Assembly (NCBI GenBank): GCA_001577635.1 | Contig: LSBP01000004.1 | Coordinates: 1-64,000 of the forward strand | Source of the DNA: Halomonadaceae bacterium T82-2 | Lineage (GTDB): Bacteria > Pseudomonadota > Gammaproteobacteria > Pseudomonadales > Halomonadaceae | Length of the DNA stretch: 64,000 nt | Direction of reading: 5' to 3' | Shown here: in pieces, positions 40,348 through 49,247 of the stretch | Layout of the letters: each line of letters opens with the position of its first letter | Numbering within the stretch: the first letter of the stretch is position 1 | Made by a program: the position numbers and the translations under genes | The notes under the pieces: generated by a model | What the model was told of the DNA's origin: nothing | What the model saw: the letters and a program-made list of their open reading frames with translations, nothing else | Databases searched by the model: none

Positions 40348-41933
40348 TCAGGCCGGCATCGGGCTTGCCGCAATACGGTTGCGGCCTGTCCGCTTGGCCG
40401 TGTAAAGCGCAGCGTCGGCGGCGGCACAGAGGGCCCCGGGGGCCAGGGGCTCGGTGGGCGTCGATACGGCGAGGCCGAGACTGATGGTGACCACATCGCC
40501 GTGCGGCGCCGTGCCGTGTTCGATGCCCAGTGCCTTGACGGCGGCGCGGACCGTCTCGGCCTGCTGCCGGGCGGTGGCGAGGTCCGCGCCGGGCATCAGG
40601 ATCGAGAATTCCTCGCCGCCGGTGCGGGCCAGCAGGTAGCCGGGAGCGGCCAGGCTGGCCTGCATGGCCTGGGCGACCCGCTTGAGGCAGACATCGCCGG
40701 CGGGATGGCCGTAGTGATCGTTGTAGGCCTTGAAGTGGTCGATGTCGATCATCAGCATGGCGACCGGCCGAGCCTCGTGGCGGGCTTCGTCGAGTGCCCG
40801 GGCCAGGCGCCGGTCGAACAGCCGTCGGTTGGCCAGCCCGGTCAACGGGTCATGCTGCGAGAGCTGGACCAGCGAGTGCGTGCGGCGACGCTGAAAGGCC
40901 AGCAGGTGGTTGAAGGCCTGGGCGAGCCGGCCGATCTCGTCCTGACGACGAGTCAGGGGGGCCGGCACCCGGGTGTCCTCCTCGAAGCGTACCCGGTCGG
41001 TGAGTCGCGCCAGCTGGCGCAATGGCCGCAGCACGATCATCTCGAGCAGCAACAGCACCACCAGCACCACGAGCACGACCAGCGCCAGGGTCCAGTAGAG
41101 GGCGAAGCGGAAGGTGCCGAGGGATGTCTGGAAGGCGTCCCGGGGCAGGGTGGCCTGCAGCTGGATGGCATGTCCGGCCGGCGAGGCGGCGAGGCGGCGA
41201 GGCGGCGGGTGGCGAGCATGTCATCGTCACTCCGTCGCACCAGCAGCGGCGGGTCGGCATCCGCGGCGTCACTGGCCGGCGTCGCCGTGAAGGCGATCCC
41301 CGTGCTGGCTTTCAGGCGAACGAGCCAGGTGGCGTTCATGCCGCGCGCCATGGCCAGCCAGCCTGCCGGCGGCCCGCTGCCGTCGCTCTTCAGCACCGGC
41401 CAGGCGCTGACCATGCTCAGCGTGGGCCAGGCATGCAGCCAGGTATGGCGGGTGTGGGCGCGCTCCCGGGCGACATGGCGCTGCATCGAGGCAACCAGCG
41501 GCGCGGCCCAGCGGCAGGCGCCGGTGGGTGCCGTGCAGATCGTGTAGTCGCCGGTGTCGGGGTCGATCCCGGCCACGCGGTACGGCCGGTAGGCGGTGTC
41601 CAGGAACACGACCAGGCGCAGGTTGGCATCGTCGAAGAGCTGCCCGTTGGTCAGGTTGCTGCTGGGGTAGTCGGGATAGCGCCCGCGCAGGAAGGCGTAG
41701 CTGTCGTCCCAGACCGCCCAGTCCTTGTTGAGCAGGCTCAGGTGGCCCAGTTCATTGTCGATGGCCCTTTGTATCCGGTCCAGCTCCTGGCTGGCATAGA
41801 GGCGCTCGTCCTCGAGCAGGGCCGGCAGGACCAGCAGCCTCGCGATCAGGGCCAGGGCCGCCAGGGCCATGAGCAGGGTGATGCCCAGGGCCAGGAAGAA
41901 GCGATAGCGCAACGAGGCGAGAAAACGAGGCAT
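40348..41933 (-). pseudogene. CHASE4-GGDEF diguanylate cyclase, frameshifted
   Basis: Membrane c-di-GMP synthase gene in two frames. The N-terminal frame (41933 down to the break) encodes a TM helix and a periplasmic CHASE4 sensor (SLLNKDWAVWDDSYAFL, ANLRLVVFLDT). The C-terminal frame holds a TM helix, HAMP-like linker and a GGDEF domain with active-site GGEEF (in ARTGGEEFSILMPG) and HDPLTGLANRRLF. The break lies in an 8-bp repeat at 41181-41207; removing one unit gives a 525-aa frame with the joint RRLAASPAGHAIQLQ. As read, a cyclase missing its sensor could still start internally at 41076. Confidence 0.88.
41181..41207. repeat. 8-bp tandem repeat causing the diguanylate cyclase frameshift
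   Basis: Unit GCGAGGCG in three full copies (41181-41204) plus GCG. Two copies would keep CHASE4 and GGDEF in one frame; the third puts them out by 8 bp. Confidence 0.92.
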
Positions 41934-42068
41934 GGCATTCTTGATGTTGTGGCGACGGAAAGAGCGTGGGCGAGATCGTGTAGGAGATCGCTTACACGCC
42001 TTGGCGAGCTATCGGCCAGGCCCACAGAATATTTAGCACTTTCCTGGCCGGTCGATGATTGCTGACGT

Positions 42069-42689
42069 TCAGCTGCCCAGTTGCTGCAGGAATCGCCCCC
42101 ATGCCGTGGGGTCGATGAGCAGGGTGATCACGATGCCGCCCAGGGCGCCGCCCAGGTGAGCCTCATGGGCCAGGCCGCCCTGCCGGCCTGGCTGGCGCTG
42201 GCGCATGGCGTACATCGACAGCGCCACGAAGCCGATCGCGAACAGCAGGGCGGGTATCGGAATGGCGAAGAACAGGTACAGCGGCTGGAACGGCGCATAC
42301 AGGCAGAAGGCGAAGACCAGCCCGGTAATCGCGCCGGAGGCGCCCACCGCCATGTAGTGCGGGTTGGCGCGCTGGAGCAGCAGCGTCAGCCCCTGCGCGG
42401 CGGCGTCGGCGCCGAGGTAGAGGATCAGATAGCGCAGCGGGCCCAGGTAGCGCTCCAGAACGGGCCCGAAGAAATACAGCGTGAGCATGTTGATCAGCAG
42501 GTGCGCCCCGTTGGCGTGCAGGAAGCCGGCCGTGAGCAGGCGGTAGTATTCGTGGTGATGCAGGATGCGCGTCGGGCGCAGGGCCAGGGCGACCAGCCAA
42601 GCCGGCCGGCGCTGCAGGACGTAGAGGCTGAAGACCACGTTGATCAGCAGCAGCGACAACGTGACGGGCGTTTGCATCAGATCGGTCAT
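42069..42689 (-). CDS. rhomboid family intramembrane serine protease
   Basis: 206-aa membrane protein with about six TM helices. Catalytic Ser118 lies in GASGAITG and His178 in AHLGG; the first-loop HxxxN region reads HANGAHLLIN. These are the rhomboid catalytic dyad and oxyanion residues. The ATG at 42689 has a GAGG site; an internal ATG at 42677 is an alternative. Substrate unknown. Confidence 0.87.
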   Translation of the reverse strand: MTDLMQTPVTLSLLLINVVFSLYVLQRRPAWLVALALRPTRILHHHEYYRLLTAGFLHANGAHLLINMLTLYFFGPVLERYLGPLRYLILYLGADAAAQGLTLLLQRANPHYMAVGASGAITGLVFAFCLYAPFQPLYLFFAIPIPALLFAIGFVALSMYAMRQRQPGRQGGLAHEAHLGGALGGIVITLLIDPTAWGRFLQQLGS

Positions 42690-42846
42690 GCCGGGCCTCG
42701 AGGCAGGGGCTGGGATATCAGCGTCCGACGATACCGCAACGGCGACGCGCTTGCCGAACCCGGGGCCGGTTGCCGTGCAACCTCTCGCCGGGATGCGGGT
42801 CATAAATCACAGACGTGACGACTCATCTGCCACCCGGAGGCCCATC

Positions 42847-43320
42847 ATGCTCGAGGCGATTCAACAGTTCTTCCAGCGTGCCCTGGCCGTGCCCGAGGGG
42901 AGCGATTCGCGCCGCCATCGGCTGACGCTGGAGCTGGCCACGGCGGCCCTGCTGTGCGAGATCGTGCGGGCCGACCATCACGACGACGCCAGCGAGCTCG
43001 AGGCCCTGCACGGCATGCTCAAGGCACGTTTCGCCCTGACCGACGAGGCGGTCGACGAGCTGATGACGCTGGCCCGTGCCGAGGCCGAGCAGGCCGTGGA
43101 TCACTTTCAGTTCGTGCATCTGGTCAACGCGCACTACGGCTACGCGGACAAGGTCGAGCTGGTCGAGCTGATGTGGCGGCTGGCCTATGCCGATGCGTCG
43201 CTGGACGCGCACGAGGAGCACCGCATCCGCAAGCTCGCCGACCTGCTGTTCGTGCGCCACAGCGACTTCATCCACGCCAAGGTGAGGGTGCAGCGGGAGC
43301 AGGGCATCACCGTACTCTAG
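42847..43320 (+). CDS. TerB-like tellurite resistance/co-chaperone family protein
   Basis: 157-aa all-helical cytosolic protein of the TerB_C/TerB-like clan: LELATAALLCEIVRADHHDD, ARFALTDEAVDEL, and LVELMWRLAYADASLDAHEEHRIRKLADLL, the last a recognisable TerB repeat with acidic metal-binding positions. Isolated TerB proteins like this are common and not proof of tellurite resistance. Starts behind GGAGG and ends 6 bp from the convergent YihY gene. Confidence 0.8.
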   Translation: MLEAIQQFFQRALAVPEGSDSRRHRLTLELATAALLCEIVRADHHDDASELEALHGMLKARFALTDEAVDELMTLARAEAEQAVDHFQFVHLVNAHYGYADKVELVELMWRLAYADASLDAHEEHRIRKLADLLFVRHSDFIHAKVRVQREQGITVL

Positions 43321-43326
43321 GCCGAC

Positions 43327-44199
43327 TCAGGGGGCCTGATACCAGTGCCGCCCGGCCCGGGCGCTGCGTTCCAGCTCGGCGATCACCTGGGCGCCCAGCA
43401 GCAGGATGATGGCGCCGATCTCCAGGCCCAGCAGCACCACGATCAGGGTGGCCAGCGAGCCGTAGACGGCGTTGACGTAGGAGAGGTTGGCGAAGTAGTA
43501 GCCCAGCCCCAGGCGCACCAGCTCCCACAGCAGGGCCGCGACGAAGCCGCCGATCAGCGCGCGCTGCATGGCGATGCGGACCACCGGCATGACCTTGTAG
43601 ATGGCGCTGAACAGCCCGAACATGCCGACGAAGCTCAGCAGGTTCAGCGTCACCTTGGCGAACAGCGCCGACGGCAGCTCCACGTCCAGCAGCAGCACCA
43701 GCAGCTGGTTGACGGCATCCCCCATGGCGACCAGCAGGGTCAGCGCCAGCAGGCCGGCGCCCAGCACCAGCATGAAGGCATAGGGCAGCAGCGCCGAGAC
43801 CCAGAAGCGCCGCTTGTGCGGGTTGTCGGGCTGGTGAAAGATCAGGGCGATCGAGTCCTCGAGCATGCGAAAGGCGAACGAGCTGAAGAACAGCAGTACC
43901 AGGGTGCCGACCAGGCCGACCAGATCCCGCGAATCCACCAGGGTACGGACCGAATCGAGGATGACGTCGGCGTGAGTCGGCGCCAGATGCTGAGCCTGGA
44001 TGGCGATGATCCCCAGCAGACGCTGCTCGCTGACCACATGGGTCAGCAGCACGCACAGCAGGGCGAACAGCGGAATCGTCGAAAGCAGCACGTTGTAGCC
44101 GACACCCCCGGCGAGCAGGATGCCGCGATTGGCGAAGAAGGCTTTCAGGACTCGGGTCGAGAAGTGCCAGAGACGAGGGATGAGGACCAGACGTGGCAT
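43327..44199 (-). CDS. YihY/virulence factor BrkB family membrane protein
   Basis: 290-aa inner-membrane protein with six predicted TM helices. Family pattern is visible in GGVGYNVLLSTIPLFALLCVLL near residue 31, FAFRMLEDSIALIFHQP, and LLWELVRLGLGYYFANLSYVNAVYGSLATLIVVLLGLE. The ATG at 44199 follows GGGAGCC; the longer upstream frame is not YihY-like. Function unclear (older names RbnI or RNase BN are wrong for this family). Confidence 0.85.
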   Translation of the reverse strand: MPRLVLIPRLWHFSTRVLKAFFANRGILLAGGVGYNVLLSTIPLFALLCVLLTHVVSEQRLLGIIAIQAQHLAPTHADVILDSVRTLVDSRDLVGLVGTLVLLFFSSFAFRMLEDSIALIFHQPDNPHKRRFWVSALLPYAFMLVLGAGLLALTLLVAMGDAVNQLLVLLLDVELPSALFAKVTLNLLSFVGMFGLFSAIYKVMPVVRIAMQRALIGGFVAALLWELVRLGLGYYFANLSYVNAVYGSLATLIVVLLGLEIGAIILLLGAQVIAELERSARAGRHWYQAP

Positions 44200-44377
44200 G
44201 GCGGCTCCCGCAGGCGGTCGTCGTTTCGGGCGTCGTCGCGCCGCGTGCCGACAGTATCCGTCAAAGCCCAGGCCTTCACCAAGCCCCGTACCGGCGAGTG
44301 CGGCTTCGGCCGGGCGCGGTGGTGAGCGTTGCCGCACTTGCGTAGAGTGGGGCGTTTCCCGCTACCGGCCTTTTACC

Positions 44378-44740
44378 ATGACTCTGGACGCCTTTCTCGA
44401 CACCCTTCGCCATCGGCCCGAGCGCCTGACCTTCCGCGACACCCTGGCGGTGATCGACCGCTACTACCTTGTCACCCCGGTGGGGTTTCGCAACGGCGAA
44501 GTCATCAATCGCCCCGGCGAGAATGCCGGCTCCTGCCGGGTGCTGGCCTTCGCGCGACGTCATGGCCTCGATGTCGAACAGACCCTGCATTGCTTTGGCG
44601 AGGTCTATCGTGATGAGGTGCTGGGCGATCCGCAGGGCACCGGCCATCGCAACATCCGGGAGTTCCGGCGTGTCGGCTGGGCCGGCGTCACCTTCGAGGG
44701 CGAGCCGCTGGTGCCCCGAGACATCTCGGCCGAGGCATGA
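44378..44740 (+). CDS. HopJ type III effector family protein
   Basis: 120-aa protein of the HopJ family (PF08888), with FRDTLAVIDRYYLVTPVGFRNG, FARRHGLDVEQTLHCFGEVYRDEVLGDP and HRNIREFRRVGWAGVTFEG. The name derives from Pseudomonas syringae, but the family is widespread in free-living bacteria and no secretion system is present here, so a housekeeping role is likely. Followed at 69 bp by arfB. Confidence 0.85.
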   Translation: MTLDAFLDTLRHRPERLTFRDTLAVIDRYYLVTPVGFRNGEVINRPGENAGSCRVLAFARRHGLDVEQTLHCFGEVYRDEVLGDPQGTGHRNIREFRRVGWAGVTFEGEPLVPRDISAEA

Positions 44741-44809
44741 CGGGTATCGTCGGCCGTTCGTTGCCGGCGAATTCCCCACGGCTCTCCCGCCATCCATGAG
44801 GTCTGCAAC

Positions 44810-45223
44810 ATGCTGTACATTTCCCGGCAGGTCAGCCTGCCCGACGACGAGATCGAGCTGCAGGCGGTCCGTGCCCAGGGGGCGGGCGGCCAGAACGTCA
44901 ATAAGGTAGCCTCGGCGGTGCATCTGCGCTTCGACATCCCCGCTTCGTCGCTGCCGGACAGCTACAAGGAGCGCCTGCTGGCGCTGCGCGATCGGCGGAT
45001 CACGCGGGATGGCGTGCTGATCATCAAGGCGCAGCGCCATCGCACTCAGGAACAGAACCGCGAGGATGCCCTGGAACGACTACAGACGCTGATTCGCAGC
45101 GTCGCGCAGCCCGCCAAGAAGCGTGTTCCCACCAAGCCAACTCGGGCTTCGCGCCGGCGCCGGCTCGACGCCAAGGCCCGCAAGGGGCAGCGCAAGGCGC
45201 TGCGCGGCAAGGTCGGGCACTGA
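44810..45223 (+). CDS. arfB: alternative ribosome-rescue factor ArfB
   Basis: 137-aa peptidyl-tRNA hydrolase acting on stalled ribosomes. GGQ at residues 26-28 (AQGAGGQNVNKVASAVHL) and a basic C-terminal tail (RASRRRRLDAKARKGQRKALRGK) that enters the mRNA channel. Standard ArfB/YaeJ length. The 169-bp gap downstream contains nothing definite. Confidence 0.95.
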   Translation: MLYISRQVSLPDDEIELQAVRAQGAGGQNVNKVASAVHLRFDIPASSLPDSYKERLLALRDRRITRDGVLIIKAQRHRTQEQNREDALERLQTLIRSVAQPAKKRVPTKPTRASRRRRLDAKARKGQRKALRGKVGH

Positions 45224-45391
45224 GTTTTTCGGACTAGACAAAAAGTCGCAATGAATTTTCAAGATGCTGATTGCAAGGAACTTTTTCTGTGGCTGCGGAG
45301 GGTGGCGGGGTGCCGATGATGGATTTCGTCTTGCTCGGCGGGCAGCATCGGGTCATGGTGGTGGGCCCGTTTCGATCGTCAGGAGACAGCC

Positions 45392-46705
45392 ATGGCAGAA
45401 CCCTCTTCGAATCAGCCGGACCAGTCGCCCCGCAGCCCGTTCAAGGATGTCCGGGTCCAGGTGATCAGCGCCGTTGCGGTCGTCGCGGTGATTACCGCCG
45501 TCTATGTCGCTTCCAGCGCCAGTTCGCAGCGGTCGAGCTGGGAAGAAAAGCGCAGCGAACTGCAGACGCGCATCGATCAGCTGACCGAGGACAAGCAGGC
45601 GCTGGAGCAGCGCAATGCCGACTTCGAGAAGGCCTATGACAGTGTCGAGCAGGCGCAGAAGGCTCGCGACGACCTGCAGACACAGAACAATCAGGCTCAG
45701 TCGCAACTCGATGCCCTGCAGACGCAGATCAATGACGCCAAGCAGCAACTGGGCGAGCGTCAGGATCAGCTCGATACTCGCAATCAGCAGATCCAGGCGC
45801 TTCAGGCGCGCATCGAGCAGACCCAGGCCAAGCGCGAGGATCTCGATGGTCAGGTCAAGTCCGCCCAGAAGACGCTCGACCAGGCGCGCAGCGAACTGAA
45901 GCAGGTTCAGGAAAAGACCGCGGAGGTCGAAGGGCAGCACGCGACCCTGCAGAAGAAGGTCGAATCCGGTCAGGAGCGGCTCAAGCAGCTCGACAAGCAG
46001 ATCACCTCGCGTGAATCGGAGTTGGCCGAGCTCCAGGGCCAGACCGCCCAGGCCAAGGAAAATCTCGACCAGGCGCGTCAGGCCGTGGCGGAGGCCCGCC
46101 AGCGTCATGAGACGCTGACCAAGCAGGTCCAGGCTGCCGAGCAGCGTCTCGCGGACGTGACCGATCAGCTGCAGACCCGTACCCAGCGCCTGGCCGCGCT
46201 CAAGGCGCACCTGACGCAGGTACAGCAGGAACTGTCGGCCATCGCCGGCATGCAGGAGACCCTCAAGAAGCTGGGGGCCAGCGTCGATGCCGATAACGGC
46301 ACGGCCGCGGCGGCTGGCGCGCCCAGTGAGTCGGGGGATCAGGCCGACACGGCGAAGCCGGATGCCGCTGCCGCAGGCGCGGACAAGACGGCGTCGGACC
46401 AGGCCGGCAAGGCGGATGCATCCGCCGCTTCGAAGCAGGCCGGTACATCGGGCCAGGCCGGTACATCGGGCCAGGCCGGTACATCGGACAAGGCCGGTAC
46501 ATCGGACAAGGCCGGTACATCGGACAAGGCCGGTACATCGGACAAGGCCGACGCGCCGAAGAAGGCCGATGCCCCGCAAAAGGCTGACGAGCCGAGCAAG
46601 ACGGATGAGTCGAACAAGCCCTCCGACGGCAGCGACGAGCCCTCGAATGCCGGGTCCGACAAGCAGTCGGACTCGCGTGCCACCGAGTCCACCACCACCG
46701 CCTGA
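45392..46705 (+). CDS. single-pass membrane coiled-coil protein with repeat tail
   Basis: 437 aa, family not recognised. A short cytosolic head, one TM helix (about 22-41, VISAVAVVAVITAVYVA), then an uninterrupted coiled coil from about 48 to 300 with heptad-rich Gln/Glu/Lys/Leu, then a low-complexity Ala/Asp/Lys/Ser tail with six 6-residue repeats (AGTSGQ/AGTSDK, about 350-385). The topology suggests a periplasmic rod anchored in the inner membrane, perhaps a scaffold or an envelope spacer (inference). CAGGAGA precedes the ATG. Ends in a strong terminator. Confidence 0.72.
   Translation: MAEPSSNQPDQSPRSPFKDVRVQVISAVAVVAVITAVYVASSASSQRSSWEEKRSELQTRIDQLTEDKQALEQRNADFEKAYDSVEQAQKARDDLQTQNNQAQSQLDALQTQINDAKQQLGERQDQLDTRNQQIQALQARIEQTQAKREDLDGQVKSAQKTLDQARSELKQVQEKTAEVEGQHATLQKKVESGQERLKQLDKQITSRESELAELQGQTAQAKENLDQARQAVAEARQRHETLTKQVQAAEQRLADVTDQLQTRTQRLAALKAHLTQVQQELSAIAGMQETLKKLGASVDADNGTAAAAGAPSESGDQADTAKPDAAAAGADKTASDQAGKADASAASKQAGTSGQAGTSGQAGTSDKAGTSDKAGTSDKAGTSDKADAPKKADAPQKADEPSKTDESNKPSDGSDEPSNAGSDKQSDSRATESTTTA
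46439..46546 (+). repeat. 18-bp in-frame tandem repeat, six copies
   Basis: Unit GCCGGTACATCGG(G/A)C(C/A)AG repeated six times without interruption (108 bp); the first two copies carry GGGCCAG, the last four GGACAAG. Being a multiple of three, copy-number change alters tail length but not frame. Confidence 0.95.
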
Positions 46706-46740
46706 TCGGGCGAGGAACGGGGCCGCAGGGCCCTTTCTGA

Positions 46741-46767
46741 AAGGCCGGGGCATGCCCCCGGCCTTTT
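46741..46767 (+). terminator. terminator of the coiled-coil gene
   Basis: 10-bp stem AAGGCCGGGG / CCCCGGCCTT with a 5-nt loop and TTTT tail, 36 bp after the stop codon. Confidence 0.82.
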
Positions 46768-46867
46768 GCGTTTCAGGCACGAACGTGAAGTCGTTGCGAG
46801 GTTGGCGAGCCCCGCGGCGAGGCGACTAGAGTGAAGGCGCCAATATCGCTGCAATGGGATCGTATCG

Positions 46868-48055
46868 ATGGATCATTCGACATATCGCCGCCAGCTCGAG
46901 CCACTGGCCGGCAGCGAGTGCGTGTTTCCCGAAACGGAGTTCGAGCGCCGCTGCGAGGCCGTGCGTGAGGCCATGCAGGCCTCGGCGCTGGATGCGCTGC
47001 TGCTGACCGCGCCGGCGGACATCTTCTACCTGACGGGGTACAGCACCTTCGAGGTCTCCGTGCATGCGGCGCTGCTGGTTACACAGGAGCGGCTGACGCT
47101 GCAGGTGCCGTCGATCGAGGTGGGTCCGGCCGTGACCACGACACGCGTCGACGACATCTGCAGTTATCGCTGGGAGAATCTCGACGAGGTGATCGAGCCG
47201 CTGGCCGAGCGTCTGGCGGGCGTGGCGCGCCTGGGCGTCGATCCCTGGCAGGGCAGCCTGCGCCAGGGTGTGATGGCGGCCCTGAAAGAGCGTTTGCCGA
47301 CGATGGCGCTGGCCGATGCCGGCTCGCTGCTTGCCGGGGTGAAGATCGTCAAGTCGCCGCTCGAGCTCGACTGCCTCGCCGCCAGCGCCCGGATCACCGG
47401 TGCCGGGATCGCGGCGGCCGCCGATGCGGTGGCGGATGGGGCGACCGACAGCGATATCGCCGCGGCGGGCGCGCAGGCCCTGCACGAGGCCGGCAGCGAG
47501 TTCATGAGCATGCAGCCCATCGTGGTCGGTGGCGTAAGCAGTAGCGTCGGCCACCTGAATCACCGGCGCCGGCCCATCGCCGCCGATGAGCCGGTGTTCA
47601 TGGAGTTCGGCTCGGCGTGGAACCGCTACACCGCCCCCATGATGCGCACCGTCGTGGCCGGGCGGCCCAGCGCACGCATGCAGGAAGTCTTCGATACCTG
47701 CCGCCGCATCAATGACGTCCTGCTTTCGGCGATGCGCCCCGGCCAGACCTTCGACAGCGCCGCCTGGGCGGCGGAGCGGGCGCTGGCGCCACTGAGCGAT
47801 GCCGCCTACTTTTCCGGGGTCTTCGGCTACACCGTCGGTGGGCAGTTTCCGCCGTCCTGGGTCGAGGGCTCGGGGTTCATCGCGCGCGGCCAGCAGCGAG
47901 AGTTCGCGCCCGACATGGTCTTCCACCTGCCGCTGTGTTTGCGCCTGCCCGGCCAGTGGGGCATCGGTTGCAGCGACACGGTGCGTATCACGTCGGATGG
48001 CGCCGAGCCCCTGACCGCCAATCCCTGGTCGCTGACGGTTGAGTCGATGGCGTGA
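46868..48055 (+). CDS. M24 (creatinase/ectoine hydrolase-like) pita-bread hydrolase
   Basis: 395 aa with the creatinase N-terminal domain (about 1-150) and the M24 pita-bread fold. The five metal ligands of aminopeptidase P are replaced: the D..D pair region reads MEFGSAWNRYTAPMMRT (E and P at those places), the GHGIG His region reads GYTVGG, and the two Glu sites read HLPLCL and GCSDT. This pattern is like creatinase and ectoine hydrolase DoeA, metal-free relatives, so it probably hydrolyses a small C-N substrate and not an Xaa-Pro peptide. No doeB-like gene is adjacent. Substrate unknown. Confidence 0.8.
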   Translation: MDHSTYRRQLEPLAGSECVFPETEFERRCEAVREAMQASALDALLLTAPADIFYLTGYSTFEVSVHAALLVTQERLTLQVPSIEVGPAVTTTRVDDICSYRWENLDEVIEPLAERLAGVARLGVDPWQGSLRQGVMAALKERLPTMALADAGSLLAGVKIVKSPLELDCLAASARITGAGIAAAADAVADGATDSDIAAAGAQALHEAGSEFMSMQPIVVGGVSSSVGHLNHRRRPIAADEPVFMEFGSAWNRYTAPMMRTVVAGRPSARMQEVFDTCRRINDVLLSAMRPGQTFDSAAWAAERALAPLSDAAYFSGVFGYTVGGQFPPSWVEGSGFIARGQQREFAPDMVFHLPLCLRLPGQWGIGCSDTVRITSDGAEPLTANPWSLTVESMA

Positions 48056-48158
48056 ATGGTTGAGCACCGCGCTTGGTTATGGCCCGTGGTCGCGGGTTAT
48101 ACTGGCGCCACACGACGCCCCGCGAAGGGCGTCGGGCAAACCAATCAAGGAGTCAACC

Positions 48159-48962
48159 GTGATCGAGGGAGTCAAGCACATCGTTGCCGTGGCCTCCGGC
48201 AAGGGCGGGGTCGGCAAGTCCACGGTGACGGCCAACCTGGCACTGGCCATGGCGGCCGAGGGCTACCGAGTAGGTCTGCTGGATGCCGATATTTACGGCC
48301 CCAGCCAGGCGCAGATGTTGGGAATTGCGCCGGGCACGCGACCCGAGGTGGTCGGTGAAAACAGTTTCAAGCCGATCATGGCTCACGGCATCCAGGCCAT
48401 GTCGATGGCGCTGATGGTGGATATCTCCGAACCGATGGTCTGGCGCGGCCCCATGGTCGCCGGTGCTTTCCAGCAGCTGCTCAACCAGACCGTATGGGAT
48501 GACGTCGACTATCTGTTCATCGACATGCCGCCGGGCACCGGCGACATCCAGCTTACGCTCGCCCAGAAGGTACCGGTGGACGGGGCGGTGATCGTCACCA
48601 CGCCCCAGGACATCGCGCTGCTCGACGCGCGCAAGGGCATCGAGATGTTCCGCAAGGTCAACGTGCCGGTGCTCGGCGTGGTGGAGAACATGAGCCTGCA
48701 CGTCTGCTCGAACTGCGGTCACAGCGAGCCGATCTTCGGCGCCGGCGGCGGCGAGCGCATCGCCGAGCAGTACGAGACCAAGCTGCTCGGCCAGCTGCCG
48801 CTGACCCTGGGCATTCGTGAGCAGGCCGACGGCGGTCGCCCGACCGTGGTGGCCGAGCCCGACAGCGAGGTGACCGCCACCTTCCGGCAGGTAGCGACGG
48901 CGGTGGTCGACGGGATCGCCGGTCAGGCCGAGGAAGGGCCGAACATTTCCTTCGGCGACTGA
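48159..48962 (+). CDS. apbC: Mrp/ApbC iron-sulfur cluster carrier ATPase
   Basis: 267-aa P-loop ATPase of the MinD/Mrp family. Deviant Walker A GKGGVGKSTVTANLA near residue 16, switch DADIYGPSQ, FIDMPPGTGD, and the C-terminal cluster-binding CSNC in SLHVCSNCGHSEPIFG. The MIP18/DUF59 N-terminal domain of E. coli ApbC (about 100 aa) is absent: the ATPase starts directly after a GTG at 48159 with CAAGGAG upstream. TATACT (48098-48103) may be its -10. Order apbC-dcd is shared with pseudomonads. Confidence 0.92.
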   Translation: MIEGVKHIVAVASGKGGVGKSTVTANLALAMAAEGYRVGLLDADIYGPSQAQMLGIAPGTRPEVVGENSFKPIMAHGIQAMSMALMVDISEPMVWRGPMVAGAFQQLLNQTVWDDVDYLFIDMPPGTGDIQLTLAQKVPVDGAVIVTTPQDIALLDARKGIEMFRKVNVPVLGVVENMSLHVCSNCGHSEPIFGAGGGERIAEQYETKLLGQLPLTLGIREQADGGRPTVVAEPDSEVTATFRQVATAVVDGIAGQAEEGPNISFGD

Positions 48963-49003
48963 GGCTGGGGCAATCGCCATTATTTCCGGCAAGGGGCGCC
49001 GGG

Positions 49004-49088
49004 GACAGGTCGCTGAGGGGGTCCTGCGCCATGGATGGCGTAGGTAGCGCCCAAGGAGGGGTTCATAGCGCCCACTCGCAGACCTGTC
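49004..49088 (+). repeat. 85-bp palindrome-ended intergenic repeat, copy A
   Basis: Bounded by GACAGGTC and its exact reverse complement GACCTGTC. Inside is a GCGCC-ATGGAT-GGCG hairpin and AGGTAGCGCCCAAGGAGGGG. A second copy of the same length, clearly similar over its full extent, lies in reverse orientation at 62578-62661. I do not know a family name for it; it is probably an REP-like dispersed element. Confidence 0.75.
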
Positions 49089-49159
49089 GACGGGTCAGCC
49101 CCTGGTAGCAACATAAATGGTAATACCCTTGCGGAGACGGCATGGCTTTCGCCGCGCCG

Positions 49160-49191
49160 ACGGGGCCGTTATGATAACGGCCCCGTTTTTT
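49160..49191 (+). terminator. strong terminator upstream of dcd
   Basis: Stem ACGGGGCCGTT / AACGGCCCCGT (11 bp, extendable to 13) followed by six Ts. It separates apbC from dcd and ends only 57 bp before the dcd ATG, so dcd must start from a very short promoter region or be controlled by antitermination. Confidence 0.88.
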
Positions 49192-49247
49192 CGCCCGGGC
49201 TTCGATGAGTGAGGCCGCGGCGACCGAGAGAGTGCAAGGACTTCCCG

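Noticed and set aside
44378-44740. HopJ name as evidence for type III secretion
   Set aside because: The family is widespread in free-living bacteria and no secretion genes or chaperones are in the window.
46439-46546. Tandem repeats considered as a CRISPR array
   Set aside because: Units are contiguous 18-mers without spacers and encode an in-frame peptide repeat.
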